Shown: positions 40,883-49,671 of the stretch, piece by piece | Position numbering within the stretch: position 1 is the stretch's first letter | Layout: each line of letters begins with the position of its first letter | Virus record (IMG/VR): IMGVR_UViG_3300023110_000023 | Location: 1-64,000 of that record | From: a virus | Direction: 5' to 3' (one strand) | DNA: 64,000 bases | The notes under the pieces: generated by a model | Seen by the model: the letters and a program-made list of their open reading frames with translations, nothing else | Database searches by the model: none | Told to the model about the DNA's origin: nothing | Made by a program: the position numbers and the translations under genes

Positions 40883-42913
40883 ATGAGTGAGAGCGAAGCA
40901 CCCATTGAAGTCCGACAGTCAGCGACATCGGCACAGCGATACGAGGCGACCGTCTGTGGTCGCAACATCAACATGACCTTCCTCTCCGCTGGGAAGGGTC
41001 GCATGGACTTCACGGTGGACTTTGATGACAAACCGCTGGGCAAGTTCAACCTGTTGAGCCAGCACTCCATCAGTCGCCTGTCCAAAGCGGTGGGCATTCC
41101 CGATTCGGAGAAGGATGACTTCAAGACAGCGATGCTTCAAGTCGGTATCTGCCTTCGTGATGGGAACTTCATCCCCGCGCCCGTTGCTGACAAAATTGAA
41201 CGAGAGGCGAGCGAATACGAGGGCTTGCCTTCCTCCTTCGGTGTTATTGAGTCCGATACGATGAACCTGTTCCTCCAGCAACCGAATCTGCTTGACCGAA
41301 TCAACGAGATTCTCCACCAATCGCGCCCGACCCCGTTTGTCGGTGATGATGCGAACCTGCTCTTGACCTTCCTCGTTTTCATGTCGTGCAAGACGGACAA
41401 CCCACTCAACCTTGAGATGATTGGTGCGTCTTCCAGCGGGAAGACATACATGACGCTCACAGCACGAAACGGGATGCCCAAGTCAATGGTCATGGTCTTG
41501 GCTGGTGCATCCAAAGAGGCACTCAAATACGACTACGATGAAGTCAGCGATGAGGGTCATTTCATCGTGAATGTTCACAACCGTTGCATCGTCATCTTGG
41601 AGAAGGATGAATCGTTCTCATTCATCAAGCGAATGAAACCGCTGATGTCGGGCGATGATGACGAACTCGTTTGGAAGACCCCAATCAAGAACGAACTGAC
41701 GGGCGAGATTGAAACACGGGACTTCATCATTCGTGGTCGCCCATCGTTCATCACGCTGACCACACGCAATCCCAGCGAGGCTGAACAAATCACACGGCAA
41801 TTGCTGATGACACCCGATACGACACCCGACAAAGTGGAGGCTGTGGTGTCCAATTCCCTGCTGGCGAAGGCGCGCCCCGAACTGCTTCAAATCCACCCCG
41901 ACTTGAAACTGCTTCAAGCATCCATGCTCAACCTCAAGCAACACAAAGTTCGCAACATTTTCGCACCGTTGATGGCCGAGTTCTTCCCATCTCGGAACGC
42001 ACAGCACCAGCGTGATATTCACAAAGTCCTGTCCATCATTGATGCGGTGGCTCTCATCCACCAGCAACAACGACCGATTCAAACCATCGGGGAAGACGAA
42101 TACCTGCTGGCTTCGGTGGAAGACAATGTGATTGGGCTGTTGCTGTGCGACCTCGTTCTCCGAGCCAGCCTGTCGGGTGTTCCCGATGATTCGTGGATGG
42201 TGTTCCGCCAAATGCAAGAGATGGAAGCCAGCACACGCTCGCTGTCCGAAGACAACATTCTCCAATGGTTGCACATTCACGCCTTCTCCGTGTCCAAGAA
42301 CGCCCTCCAGCAGAAGCATTTGCCCACGCTGGAGGATGCTGGCCTAATTGAAGTCAAGAGGCGTGGAGGCGGTCGTGGAGGCGGTCGCAAGACATGGGCA
42401 ATCGTCAAGACGCGTACGGGCTTGATGGAAACCCACGCACTCGCACCACTCTTCGTTGAGTCTGCTCGCAGGGCGATTCCCGATTTGATGAAGGAGTTCA
42501 GCGATGTGCTGGAAACCAGCAATCCACCACAGGCTCGTATTCGCCCCAATAAGCAAGACCCGAAACTTCTCCAGCGAATCGGCTGTCCCTCCAAAGCCCA
42601 AGCACCGATTTGGTCGGGGCTGATTCTTCCTCACTATCTCACGGAGGGGCGCGAGTCCAGCATGATTTACGACATCGTTGGCGAAACCAAGTTCCGTGAT
42701 GACCTCTTCAACACCCGATGTGGATGGCTCAACAAAGGACAGGATTCTGCAACCGCTGAACTCCAAAAGAAGCGTGAAGTTCGTGAGAAGGTCAAGGAGG
42801 CTGTGCGAACATTTTCGTTGGACAGCGAGGATGATGACGCTTGGGAATCGCTGGCTAATGCCCACCTCTCACACCTTGATGATGGCGACTCCTTTGATAA
42901 GGGTGGGGAATGA
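40883..42913 (+). CDS. AAA+ helicase-like replication protein with winged helix
   Basis: A 676-aa protein. Walker A GASSSGKT (about 181-188), Walker B CIVILEKDES (about 235-244), then a sensor region FITLTTRNPSEAEQ. The lid-type segment IHKVLSIIDAVALIHQQQRP resembles those of MCM and other replicative AAA+ helicases. A winged-helix-like part follows (KNALQQKHLPTLEDAGLIEVKRRGGGRGGGRKTW, about 470-505). Probably the replicative helicase or origin protein; MCM proper is not proven because the usual MCM zinc domain and Walker B IDE are absent. Class B promoter. Confidence 0.65.
   Translation: MSESEAPIEVRQSATSAQRYEATVCGRNINMTFLSAGKGRMDFTVDFDDKPLGKFNLLSQHSISRLSKAVGIPDSEKDDFKTAMLQVGICLRDGNFIPAPVADKIEREASEYEGLPSSFGVIESDTMNLFLQQPNLLDRINEILHQSRPTPFVGDDANLLLTFLVFMSCKTDNPLNLEMIGASSSGKTYMTLTARNGMPKSMVMVLAGASKEALKYDYDEVSDEGHFIVNVHNRCIVILEKDESFSFIKRMKPLMSGDDDELVWKTPIKNELTGEIETRDFIIRGRPSFITLTTRNPSEAEQITRQLLMTPDTTPDKVEAVVSNSLLAKARPELLQIHPDLKLLQASMLNLKQHKVRNIFAPLMAEFFPSRNAQHQRDIHKVLSIIDAVALIHQQQRPIQTIGEDEYLLASVEDNVIGLLLCDLVLRASLSGVPDDSWMVFRQMQEMEASTRSLSEDNILQWLHIHAFSVSKNALQQKHLPTLEDAGLIEVKRRGGGRGGGRKTWAIVKTRTGLMETHALAPLFVESARRAIPDLMKEFSDVLETSNPPQARIRPNKQDPKLLQRIGCPSKAQAPIWSGLILPHYLTEGRESSMIYDIVGETKFRDDLFNTRCGWLNKGQDSATAELQKKREVREKVKEAVRTFSLDSEDDDAWESLANAHLSHLDDGDSFDKGGE
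42896..42908 (+). promoter_or_regulatory. Class B promoter
   Basis: GATAAGGGTGGGG lies within the end of the helicase gene and begins 29 nt before ATG 42925. Confidence 0.65.
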
Positions 42914-42924
42914 ACGGTGATGAC

Positions 42925-44136
42925 ATGGCGAGCAATAAGACCTCCAAGACCAGCACGAAGACGAACCTCCCCCCTATCGCATCCAAGCGATTGAAGCCGT
43001 TCATTGAGCGAGGAATCGCGAACGGCATCTTCTCGGATGACTCCAGCGTGGTTGCTATGTTCAAAGCAAAAGCAACCGACCCATCGTTGAAAGAAACCCT
43101 TGATTCGCTCGGTGGCTTGAAGTCCGAGATTGGTCAAGCATTCATCACGGACATCGTTCTCACCGACCTCACCAGCATTCTCCGACAGAAGCGATACACG
43201 GCTCACATGAAAGTGTGGGACATCTCGCACAACACGGTTGGCGTTGCTTCGGGCAACCCACGCCAAGTCTGCAACATCTTCGGCCAAGTGGTCATGGAAG
43301 ACGGTGATGAAGTCATGGACTCCGCCATGTTCTCCATGTCCCTGTGGGATGCTGACGCTTCCATCGGTGATGATGTTGAGGCTGACGGTGTGTATGTCGC
43401 TTCGGTGTCATGCAAGAACCTCAACAATTCCACCCTTGACCTGCGACCGCTGGCTGGTTTGACGGCATTCAAGCCCGAAGACTACGACCACGAATCCGCC
43501 ATTGAACTGCTCAAGGACACATACGAAGTCAGCCCCATCGCTGACTTGGAAGACGACATCTCACGGGGTCGCACCGACTACCGTTTGGTTGAGGCAACCG
43601 TGTCATTCAGCGGTGTTCAAAACTCCAAGTCGGGCAACCAATTTGGGAAGATGCTCTTGAAGGATGACTCCACGATGACGCTGGAAGCGATTGAATCGGG
43701 CGAGAACCTCCTGTTGAACTGCATCTGTTCACCCGAAATCGCGACCCGCTTCGGCAAATACAGCAAAATCCTCGCTCTCATCACCACGAAGGTGCAAGGC
43801 GAGTGGGGACTGTCGGCCAACATCGCTGTCGCAATCCCTGTGATTCTCGTTGCACCACCACAGCCCGAAGTCAGTTCCAAAGACGACAAAGAGGATGATG
43901 CCTCTTCGTATTTCAAGAACGCAATCTCCCTTGACGATGACGAGGATGATGACGATGCCGAAGAAACTCCACAGGAAGCCCCTGTGAGCGAAGAAACGGC
44001 TGAACCCTCCGATGACACCTCCGATGAGGAAGAAGGCGAGGAAGACACCTCCAACGGCTCGGAATCGGCATCTGCTGACGAAGGCTGGGTTGATGGCGAC
44101 TCCGAAGGCGATGACGAGTGGGGAGATTGGGAATAA
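42925..44136 (+). CDS. OB-fold single-strand DNA-binding protein (RPA-like), acidic tail
   Basis: A 403-aa protein. Basic N-terminus; the core (about 85-280) has OB-like beta segments (HMKVWDISHNTVG, VCNIFGQVVMEDG, YRLVEATVSFSGVQNSKSGNQFGKMLLKDDS, FGKYSKILALITTKVQG). The last 90 residues are almost only Asp, Glu and Ser, ending DDEWGDWE. An acidic tail with an aromatic tip is the hallmark of phage and bacterial SSBs, used to contact partners. Start 42925 follows from TATA spacing. It is placed between helicase and recombinase, as expected for an SSB/RPA role. Confidence 0.65.
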   Translation: MASNKTSKTSTKTNLPPIASKRLKPFIERGIANGIFSDDSSVVAMFKAKATDPSLKETLDSLGGLKSEIGQAFITDIVLTDLTSILRQKRYTAHMKVWDISHNTVGVASGNPRQVCNIFGQVVMEDGDEVMDSAMFSMSLWDADASIGDDVEADGVYVASVSCKNLNNSTLDLRPLAGLTAFKPEDYDHESAIELLKDTYEVSPIADLEDDISRGRTDYRLVEATVSFSGVQNSKSGNQFGKMLLKDDSTMTLEAIESGENLLLNCICSPEIATRFGKYSKILALITTKVQGEWGLSANIAVAIPVILVAPPQPEVSSKDDKEDDASSYFKNAISLDDDEDDDDAEETPQEAPVSEETAEPSDDTSDEEEGEEDTSNGSESASADEGWVDGDSEGDDEWGDWE

Positions 44137-44171
44137 GACCGACCACCCCACCATTCCAATTCCAGCCCTTT

Positions 44172-44183
44172 GATAAGGGTGGG
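44172..44183 (+). promoter_or_regulatory. Class B promoter
   Basis: GATAAGGGTGGG begins 28 nt before ATG 44200. Confidence 0.65.
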
Positions 44184-44199
44184 ACAATAGGTGATTGAC

Positions 44200-45093
44200 A
44201 TGGCGAAATCAGCAACCAAGAAGAAGGCAAACTACGCAGACCTCATCGCTTCGTGCGATACGGGTGTCAGCATGGTGAACAACCGAACCAAGCACATGAA
44301 ACTGCAAGGTTTCAGCGGTGCTGGGAAGACCCACTTTTACCTCACGATGTTCACGGACATGGCGAGTGGGCTCAAGCCCGAAGAAGCCCTTCTGTGCATC
44401 ATTGACTGCGACCTTGAAGGTCAAGCCGACCTCATCGCTCGCGATTCCATCGTTCCAGCGGAACTACGACCTCGCATTCTGCGAAAGGTCTGCTCTCGCC
44501 CCGATGATGTCAATGACATGGTGCTGGCGTTCCTTGACTTGATGATGCAACACAAAGAGGAACACCCCGATGGTGTTCGCATGGTCGTCTTGGAGAACGA
44601 GGGTGCATTTTACATGGGCTGTCGCAACCACTACGCTGAATCCGTTCACGGCATGACCGAGGCAGACTTGCTTCTGTCCCGTCAGCAACAGGCACTCCGA
44701 GAAGGCAAGAAGACCCTTCCGACCTTTGAAGAGGGGCAGATGCACTCATACAAAGTCATCAACAAACTGTTCTCCACACCATACGAGCGACTCAAGATGG
44801 GCGCGGAGATGTGTGGGGCTCACTTCATCGGCACGACCCTCATGAAGACACGAACCGAAGGCTTCGGAACAAACGATGCGAAGGAGATAACCGTGTCTGC
44901 TGGGCGACCCGACATGACCGACCCACTCTTTGATTGGATTCTTGAGTTCTCCAGCCAGCAACGAATCAAGGCTGGCGAACTGCAAGTGCGTCATCAAGTG
45001 ATGGTCAAGAAGTCCCGTTCATGCAAGCCATTCCTGTTGGACAACCCAACGCAAGAACGATTCGCACAAGCGGTTGAAAAGTCGTCTGCTTGA
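44200..45093 (+). CDS. Sak4-like RecA-fold recombination ATPase
   Basis: A 297-aa protein. GFSGAGKTHFYLTMF (Walker A, about 37-51), LLCIIDCDLEGQADL (beta strand with acidic residues, about 65-79), VRMVVLENEG (Walker B-like, Glu in place of Asp), then TPYERLKMGAEMCGAHFIGTTLMKTRTEGF. This is the AAA_24/Sak4 type of single-strand annealing or strand-exchange protein common in phages. A Cas4/RecB-like nuclease follows at once and an SSB-like gene precedes it, forming a recombination set. Confidence 0.72.
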   Translation: MAKSATKKKANYADLIASCDTGVSMVNNRTKHMKLQGFSGAGKTHFYLTMFTDMASGLKPEEALLCIIDCDLEGQADLIARDSIVPAELRPRILRKVCSRPDDVNDMVLAFLDLMMQHKEEHPDGVRMVVLENEGAFYMGCRNHYAESVHGMTEADLLLSRQQQALREGKKTLPTFEEGQMHSYKVINKLFSTPYERLKMGAEMCGAHFIGTTLMKTRTEGFGTNDAKEITVSAGRPDMTDPLFDWILEFSSQQRIKAGELQVRHQVMVKKSRSCKPFLLDNPTQERFAQAVEKSSA

Positions 45094-45119
45094 TAAACCA
45101 ACAGCGTGGTGAGTGCAAC

Positions 45120-46307
45120 ATGAAAGCCCCGTATCTCTCGGCAACACGGCTCAAAATGGCGAAGGACTGCTCGTTCGCGTACGAGCAACACTACGACCCC
45201 AAGAGCGACACTCCGCGCACCTTGAAGAAACTCGCTAACTCACCGTCAAAAACACAGGCGGCGAGAATGGGGAATGTGGTTCACGGTGCGTTGGAGGATT
45301 GGCGTATGCCCGATGAAAACGGCAAAGTCCCAGCACCGAAGTTCGGTCGGCTGATGAAACTCTATGACGAGTGGGCATCCAAGCCACAGTTCGCATTGGA
45401 ATACGAGATGTATGAAGACGGCAAGAACCTCTTGAAGCGATGGTTTGACAGGCGAGGCAAAATGCCGATTCGTGTTGTCGCCACCGAGCAACAAATGGGT
45501 CGCCACGATGCACCGTATGTCCTTGACAACGGTGTGCCGATTTTCGGTTTCATTGACCTCATCGTTGAACACAAAGACGGCACGATTGAATTGGTGGACT
45601 ACAAATCCAATCGCGCCCCGAAGACGCAAGACGAGGCTGACAACGATGTGCAAGCAGGGATTTATCTGTCGTGGGCGAAGGAGAACTTCCCCGACAAACC
45701 CCTGCTGTTCTCGTTTGAGATGCTTCGGTTTGGCGTGGTTTCAACCGTGTGGACTGACAAAAAAATTGAGAACTTCAAGGGCTGGCTCAAGACCCAATTC
45801 AACATGATTGAATCGCTCACAGAAGGCATCCCATCCATCGGTGATTCGTGTCGCTGGTGTGCATACACCTCCATCTGCCCATCGGCTCAAGACTTGATTC
45901 ACAAAGGTGCATTTGACTTGGTGGAACATGAGTTCGGCTCGGATGACGAAGCGTTGGATGCTCTCGCCAAAGTCAAGGCTGGGCAGGGAATCCTCAATCG
46001 CGTACGCAAGTCCATTGAAGACGACTTCAAGGGGCGACTTGACCCACTCAACATCTCCGAAACGATTCAAACGCAAGGCTGGGAAGTGTCCTTCAACCAG
46101 CGTGAGCGAACCGAGTTCATTCCATCGGAAGTGCAACGGCTCGTTCCTCCAGCGGTGTTTGGACAAATGGTGTCGCTCACCAAGACAGCGGTGGACAAAG
46201 TGTTGCCGATTCTGCCCGAAGACACGGCTCAAGCCATCAAGGATTCGGCAATCAAGAAGCCATACAACGCATTCACGGTGAAGAAGGCTGACAAGTTCAA
46301 AGAGTGA
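45120..46307 (+). CDS. Cas4/RecB-like PD-(D/E)XK exonuclease
   Basis: A 395-aa protein. YLSATRLKMAKDCSFAYEQHY (N-terminal Cys near 17), GNVVHGALEDW (His near 55), GFIDLIVEHKDGTIELVDYKSNR (D...E.K core, about 143-166), QAGIYLSW, then CRWCAYTSICPS (about 243-254). This gives the four-Cys Fe-S arrangement of Cas4/AddB-type nucleases. It should resect DNA ends for recombination with the Sak4-like protein. No CRISPR genes are nearby. A C-terminal 130-residue extension (with FNQRERTEFIPSEVQRLVPPAVFGQM) follows. Confidence 0.82.
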   Translation: MKAPYLSATRLKMAKDCSFAYEQHYDPKSDTPRTLKKLANSPSKTQAARMGNVVHGALEDWRMPDENGKVPAPKFGRLMKLYDEWASKPQFALEYEMYEDGKNLLKRWFDRRGKMPIRVVATEQQMGRHDAPYVLDNGVPIFGFIDLIVEHKDGTIELVDYKSNRAPKTQDEADNDVQAGIYLSWAKENFPDKPLLFSFEMLRFGVVSTVWTDKKIENFKGWLKTQFNMIESLTEGIPSIGDSCRWCAYTSICPSAQDLIHKGAFDLVEHEFGSDDEALDALAKVKAGQGILNRVRKSIEDDFKGRLDPLNISETIQTQGWEVSFNQRERTEFIPSEVQRLVPPAVFGQMVSLTKTAVDKVLPILPEDTAQAIKDSAIKKPYNAFTVKKADKFKE

Positions 46308-46310
46308 AAC

Positions 46311-46328
46311 CTCCCTGCTTTGAGGGAG
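46311..46328 (+). terminator. Hairpin after nuclease gene
   Basis: CTCCCT-GCTTTG-AGGGAG starts 4 nt after the stop codon and precedes the next promoter. Confidence 0.5.
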
Positions 46329-46333
46329 AGGGC

Positions 46334-46342
46334 TCATAAACC
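46334..46342 (+). promoter_or_regulatory. Class C promoter CATAAACCT
   Basis: Begins 31 nt before ATG 46365. Confidence 0.5.
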
Positions 46343-46364
46343 TTCATGACCAGCCTCCATCACA

Positions 46365-46709
46365 ATGGGCGAGCCCGAAGACGAAACAAACGATGACGAA
46401 CTCGTTCCTTCCAGCAAATACGGAACGAGGCGAAAGGGTCGTCTTGGTCGTCATGACGGTCGCAACATCAAGCGTCTGTGGAAGGCGATGATAAAGGCGG
46501 GTGCGACCTTCCCCGATGGAACTCCCCTGTCATCAACCGAAGTGTGTCATCTGCCGAATCAGCCGTTCTCCATGAACGCACTCACCAACCACTTGGCGAA
46601 CAAACCATACCTCTTCTCCGAGCAAGGCAGGGTCAAGGTGCAAACCCTTGACGGTCGCTCATCGTATCAACAATCCACTTGGCTGGCCTATCCCGATGCC
46701 TTTGATTGA
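46365..46709 (+). CDS. Possible winged-helix protein, 114 aa
   Basis: An acidic N-terminus, then GTRRKGRLGRHDGRNIKRLWKAMIKAGATFPDGTPLSSTEV...FSMNALTNHLANKPYLFSEQGRVKV. The last part reads like a winged helix (recognition helix MNALTNHLANKP then a strand-wing VKVQTL). A DNA-binding regulator is plausible. Flanked by a hairpin upstream and a 150-bp gap downstream. Confidence 0.5.
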   Translation: MGEPEDETNDDELVPSSKYGTRRKGRLGRHDGRNIKRLWKAMIKAGATFPDGTPLSSTEVCHLPNQPFSMNALTNHLANKPYLFSEQGRVKVQTLDGRSSYQQSTWLAYPDAFD

Positions 46710-46862
46710 TGTCAAGTTTGACAGATTTTTGGAATCTCAAACCGATTCGGATTCCCATGCTGTTGCGTATTGAGCCCGATAAGCAGGGGTGCTGAACAAC
46801 AAGTTCGCTGAAACCATTGATATTCCGACACATTGATATACACCCGTGTCGTGCGAAGGGAC
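46710..46862 (+). promoter_or_regulatory. Intergenic region with palindrome copy and class A promoter
   Basis: Contains TATTGAGCCCGATA (46768-46781), one of the few palindrome copies outside genes. The 13-mer CAGGGGTGCTGAA (46784-46796) is also found at 35974-35986. The class A boxes CATTGATATT and CATTGATATA follow; GATATA (46835) is 28 nt before ATG 46863. Confidence 0.6.
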
Positions 46863-47408
46863 ATGACCGCCCAAAGTCTAACCACGATGCTGACACAAAT
46901 GATGAACCGCGACCTCGTTGAAGGTGCAACCTTTTGGATTGACCACGACACGCTCTATGCAACGGCATTCCCACAGGGATGCTACAATCATGGAAGCGGA
47001 GATGGTCGTGGCTACGATGAAGCCAACCTCTTTGAGATTGAAGACATGGAAGCATTCACCGAATGGGCTGAAAGAACCATCGCAGTCTTGGAAGACGAAG
47101 TGTTCGCAGACACCGTTGCTCGCCAAGTGGAAGAAGTCTTCTTCCAATTCCTGTCCAACGAATCGGATGAGATGTTGGAAGACATGGAACGCAAGTTCGC
47201 TTGGGATGCAGAACACGCAATCCAGCGAGCATTCAACCGACCCCGTGTTGATGAGCGTCTTGCTTCCTTCGGTGTGAGCCGTGAGCAATACGAAGCCCAA
47301 TCCCAACACGAATGGGACAACCTCTTTGACGAAACCCCTTCACCCGATTGGATGGAATCAGTCCGTTGGATGAGCCACCCCAAGTGGAACGCTGAATTGG
47401 CCTGTTGA
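46863..47408 (+). CDS. Acidic protein of 181 aa, unknown
   Basis: MTAQSLTTMLTQMMNRDLVEGATFWIDHDTLYATAFPQGCYNHGSG... with ERTIAVLEDEVFADTVARQVEEVFFQFLSNESDEMLEDME. Rich in Glu, Asp and aromatic residues, mostly helical. Strong acidity could mean DNA mimicry, but nothing more supports that. Class A promoter. Confidence 0.5.
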   Translation: MTAQSLTTMLTQMMNRDLVEGATFWIDHDTLYATAFPQGCYNHGSGDGRGYDEANLFEIEDMEAFTEWAERTIAVLEDEVFADTVARQVEEVFFQFLSNESDEMLEDMERKFAWDAEHAIQRAFNRPRVDERLASFGVSREQYEAQSQHEWDNLFDETPSPDWMESVRWMSHPKWNAELAC

Positions 47409-47420
47409 GGACAGCCCCTT

Positions 47421-47447
47421 GATAACGGTGGGGGGCGAAAGCCCCCC
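47421..47447 (+). promoter_or_regulatory. Class B promoter with GAAA-capped inverted repeat
   Basis: GATAACGGTGGGG begins 28 nt before ATG 47449. GGGGGGC-GAAA-GCCCCCC (47430-47447) fills the space to one base before the start codon. In a leaderless transcript this would be DNA-level, such as an operator. Confidence 0.7.
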
Positions 47448-47448
47448 T

Positions 47449-48258
47449 ATGAGCGAGGAATTGACTCCGAACAGCGATGTGTCCCGAACCGTCAAAGCAC
47501 AGTTTGATGCTGGACAGTTCTCCGAATTGATGACCACTTTGGTGATGGATGGAAGCACCCAATCACCTGTGCGTGTTCTGCTCACGGAGGATGGTGTCAG
47601 CGTGTGGACTCACGACAACGCCAAGACGATTCAAGCGTTGGTGTCCAATCGCGATATTGACGGCTTGACCGTTGATGAGCCATGCGTCTTGCTGGTTGAG
47701 CCCAAGTCATTCTCGGAACTGCTGTCGGCCAAGTTCGGTGGACACACGGTTCGCGTACAGACTGACGCAGGGAAGCCAATCACGATTCGCTCAAAAGACG
47801 GCTCACAGGCGGTGTATCACGCCAGCGATGAAGACGACTGCAACATTGTCCCCGACCATTGGGTTCTGCCCGTGAACGACAAAGGAGAGCGTCTATTCCC
47901 GATGTTTGACAACCAGCCAGCAACCAGCGTGGTGCAATTGACCCGAAGCGAACTGAATCGGGGCATCACCGACATGAAGGTGGCGAAAGCCCCGTATGCT
48001 GTGTTCTCGTTCAACGCCAAGAAGTCCGAATGTCAATCGGGTCATTGGGGCGCGAAGACCAATCGTTCAGCCTCTCCAATCGTGGCGACTCTCACGGGTG
48101 AACCTGTGGAAGTCTGCTTCACGAACAACCTCTCCACGATTCTGTCCGTCTTGGATGGCGACCTCATCACGATTCACAAACACAAAGACGGTGGGTTCGC
48201 TGTCTTGGAAGGTGCGACCACTACGGTCGTCAGCACCGAAGCAACGAGGGAGGCTTGA
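47449..48258 (+). CDS. PCNA-like sliding clamp (divergent)
   Basis: A 269-aa protein. Length, acidic charge and the beta-rich pattern fit a PCNA monomer: VKAQFDAGQFSELMTTLVMDG, VRVLLTEDGVSVWTHDNAKTIQALV, LLVEPKSFSELLSAKFGGHTVRVQTDAGKPITIRSKDG, then LTRSELNRGITDMKVAKAPYAVFSFNAK and TGEPVEVCFTNNLSTILSVLDGDLITIHKHKDGGFAVLEG. The clamp encircles DNA and tethers the polymerase. The identification rests on strand pattern and neighbours (primase, RFC, PolB), as signature motifs are weak. The longer frame from TTG 47419 lies over the promoter and is not used. Confidence 0.6.
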   Translation: MSEELTPNSDVSRTVKAQFDAGQFSELMTTLVMDGSTQSPVRVLLTEDGVSVWTHDNAKTIQALVSNRDIDGLTVDEPCVLLVEPKSFSELLSAKFGGHTVRVQTDAGKPITIRSKDGSQAVYHASDEDDCNIVPDHWVLPVNDKGERLFPMFDNQPATSVVQLTRSELNRGITDMKVAKAPYAVFSFNAKKSECQSGHWGAKTNRSASPIVATLTGEPVEVCFTNNLSTILSVLDGDLITIHKHKDGGFAVLEGATTTVVSTEATREA

Positions 48259-48260
48259 CC

Positions 48261-48485
48261 ATGCACGACCCAAACGCCAACCGATTCAATTTGAACGAAG
48301 CAGAAGAGATGCTGGGCATTGACGAGGAAACGAGAGCGCGGATTCAAACCGTCATCAGCATTGACCTCTTGCTTGCCCACGCTGGAATCACCAAAGACCA
48401 AGTGGCGAAGGCATACGCTGAACGAGTCAAGAACGATTTGAAGGACTTGGTTCAAGACCTCAACGGTGTCATCGGAGATGAGTGA
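48261..48485 (+). CDS. Small helical protein, 74 aa
   Basis: MHDPNANRFNLNEAEEMLGIDEETRARIQTVISIDLLLAHAGITKDQVAKAYAERVKNDLKDLVQDLNGVIGDE: all-helical, acidic, starting 2 nt after the clamp stop and followed by the primase. It may be a replisome accessory; no family is recognised. Confidence 0.55.
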   Translation: MHDPNANRFNLNEAEEMLGIDEETRARIQTVISIDLLLAHAGITKDQVAKAYAERVKNDLKDLVQDLNGVIGDE

Positions 48486-48495
48486 GTGAGGCTGT

Positions 48496-49671
48496 ATGCT
48501 TCCGTCAGTTCAGCAGTTTGACGAACTGTGCGAGCATCTCGGATTCGGCCATTGTCCCCGTTCCATCGGCAATCCACGACAGGAGTTCGTGCTGGCGAGC
48601 GAGAGCGTCTTCCAGCGGTTCAGCAAGTGGGATGGGCAGAAGTCGTGCTTCATCTCCACACAGGGCTACGAGAACCTGCAATACGAGGCTGGTGGAAGGC
48701 AAGTCCCCAAGTCCATCATCTATGGCTTGACCTTCTTTGACTTTGACCATGACACCAAGCCCGAAAACGCATTCGCTGATGTCCAGCGGTTGTCCGAGTT
48801 TTTGACCAGCATCAAGGTGGCTCATTGGGTGCAATATAGCGGTGCTAAGGGGTATCACCTCCACATCAAGCACATTCCAACACGATTCAAGTTTGACCAC
48901 CGAGATGGGTCAAGTGAGGCTCTCCGTGAAATTGTTCACCAAGTCCAAGCCCATCTCAAGACCTCGCTGGGATTGAACACCCTTGACGCACAGACGATGG
49001 GCGACCCAAAGCGACTGTGCCGATTCCCGTTCACTCGCCATGTGAACCGATTCGGAACTGTCAGCGGTCGTTATGCGACACCTATTGAAGTCAATACGCT
49101 GGCGACAGCAGACCACAGCGAGATTGAACGCTCGTCATACCGACCGAGATTTTTCATGCCCACGATTGAGGGCGATGTGCTGACATTGAAGCAATTCATT
49201 GACCGCATTGGCGTGGAACTCCACGCGCCCGAAACGAGAATCAAACCAATGATTGACGCTGACTTCGGGTTCACCGATGCGGAGGAATCAACGGCTCGGT
49301 TCATCGCCAGCCTTGACTTCAAGTGCATGGGCGTGGTGAACGAACTCAAGCGAAGAAACCCCTCACACAAAGCGAGGGTTCACGCCTGTATGTTCGCCAA
49401 GAGCATCGGCTTGAATCAGCAGGGCTTTGAGGCGATATGGATGGAACTCGGAACGAAGGTTGGCTATGTGGATTTACACAACCACGAATACCGCGCCTTC
49501 CAAATGGCGAGCATTTTTGACAACGAGAGGATGACCACCCCAGCGAACTGCTCAACGCTCAAGCGTGATGGTTGCTGTGTCGGTGAAGTCTGCCCCAAGT
49601 TCGTGGACTCGGAGGCATTCTTTGAAGAGTTCCAAATGCCCCAAAAGCAACGCAGATGGAGGAAGAAGTGA
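48496..49671 (+). CDS. DNA primase, small-subunit (AEP) type
   Basis: A 391-aa protein making RNA/DNA primers. FFDFDHDT (D-x-D metal motif, about 80-87), QYSGAKGYHLHI (S-G-x-x-G-x-H, about 113-124) and DPKRLCRFPFTRH (about 169-181, third motif) are the core motifs of archaeo-eukaryotic primases. The C-terminal region has cysteines in CSTLKRDGCCVGEVC (about 352-366) and PKF, reminiscent of Fe-S/zinc C-terminal domains of the large primase subunit, so both roles may be in one chain. The stop overlaps the next start. A palindrome copy is at 49083. Confidence 0.82.
   Translation: MLPSVQQFDELCEHLGFGHCPRSIGNPRQEFVLASESVFQRFSKWDGQKSCFISTQGYENLQYEAGGRQVPKSIIYGLTFFDFDHDTKPENAFADVQRLSEFLTSIKVAHWVQYSGAKGYHLHIKHIPTRFKFDHRDGSSEALREIVHQVQAHLKTSLGLNTLDAQTMGDPKRLCRFPFTRHVNRFGTVSGRYATPIEVNTLATADHSEIERSSYRPRFFMPTIEGDVLTLKQFIDRIGVELHAPETRIKPMIDADFGFTDAEESTARFIASLDFKCMGVVNELKRRNPSHKARVHACMFAKSIGLNQQGFEAIWMELGTKVGYVDLHNHEYRAFQMASIFDNERMTTPANCSTLKRDGCCVGEVCPKFVDSEAFFEEFQMPQKQRRWRKK

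Noticed and set aside
45120-46307. Cas4 as sign of a CRISPR system
   Set aside because: No repeats or other cas genes; the neighbours are recombination and replication genes.
47419-47448. Start of the clamp gene at TTG 47419
   Set aside because: These codons are the class B promoter and inverted repeat; ATG 47449 has the standard spacing.
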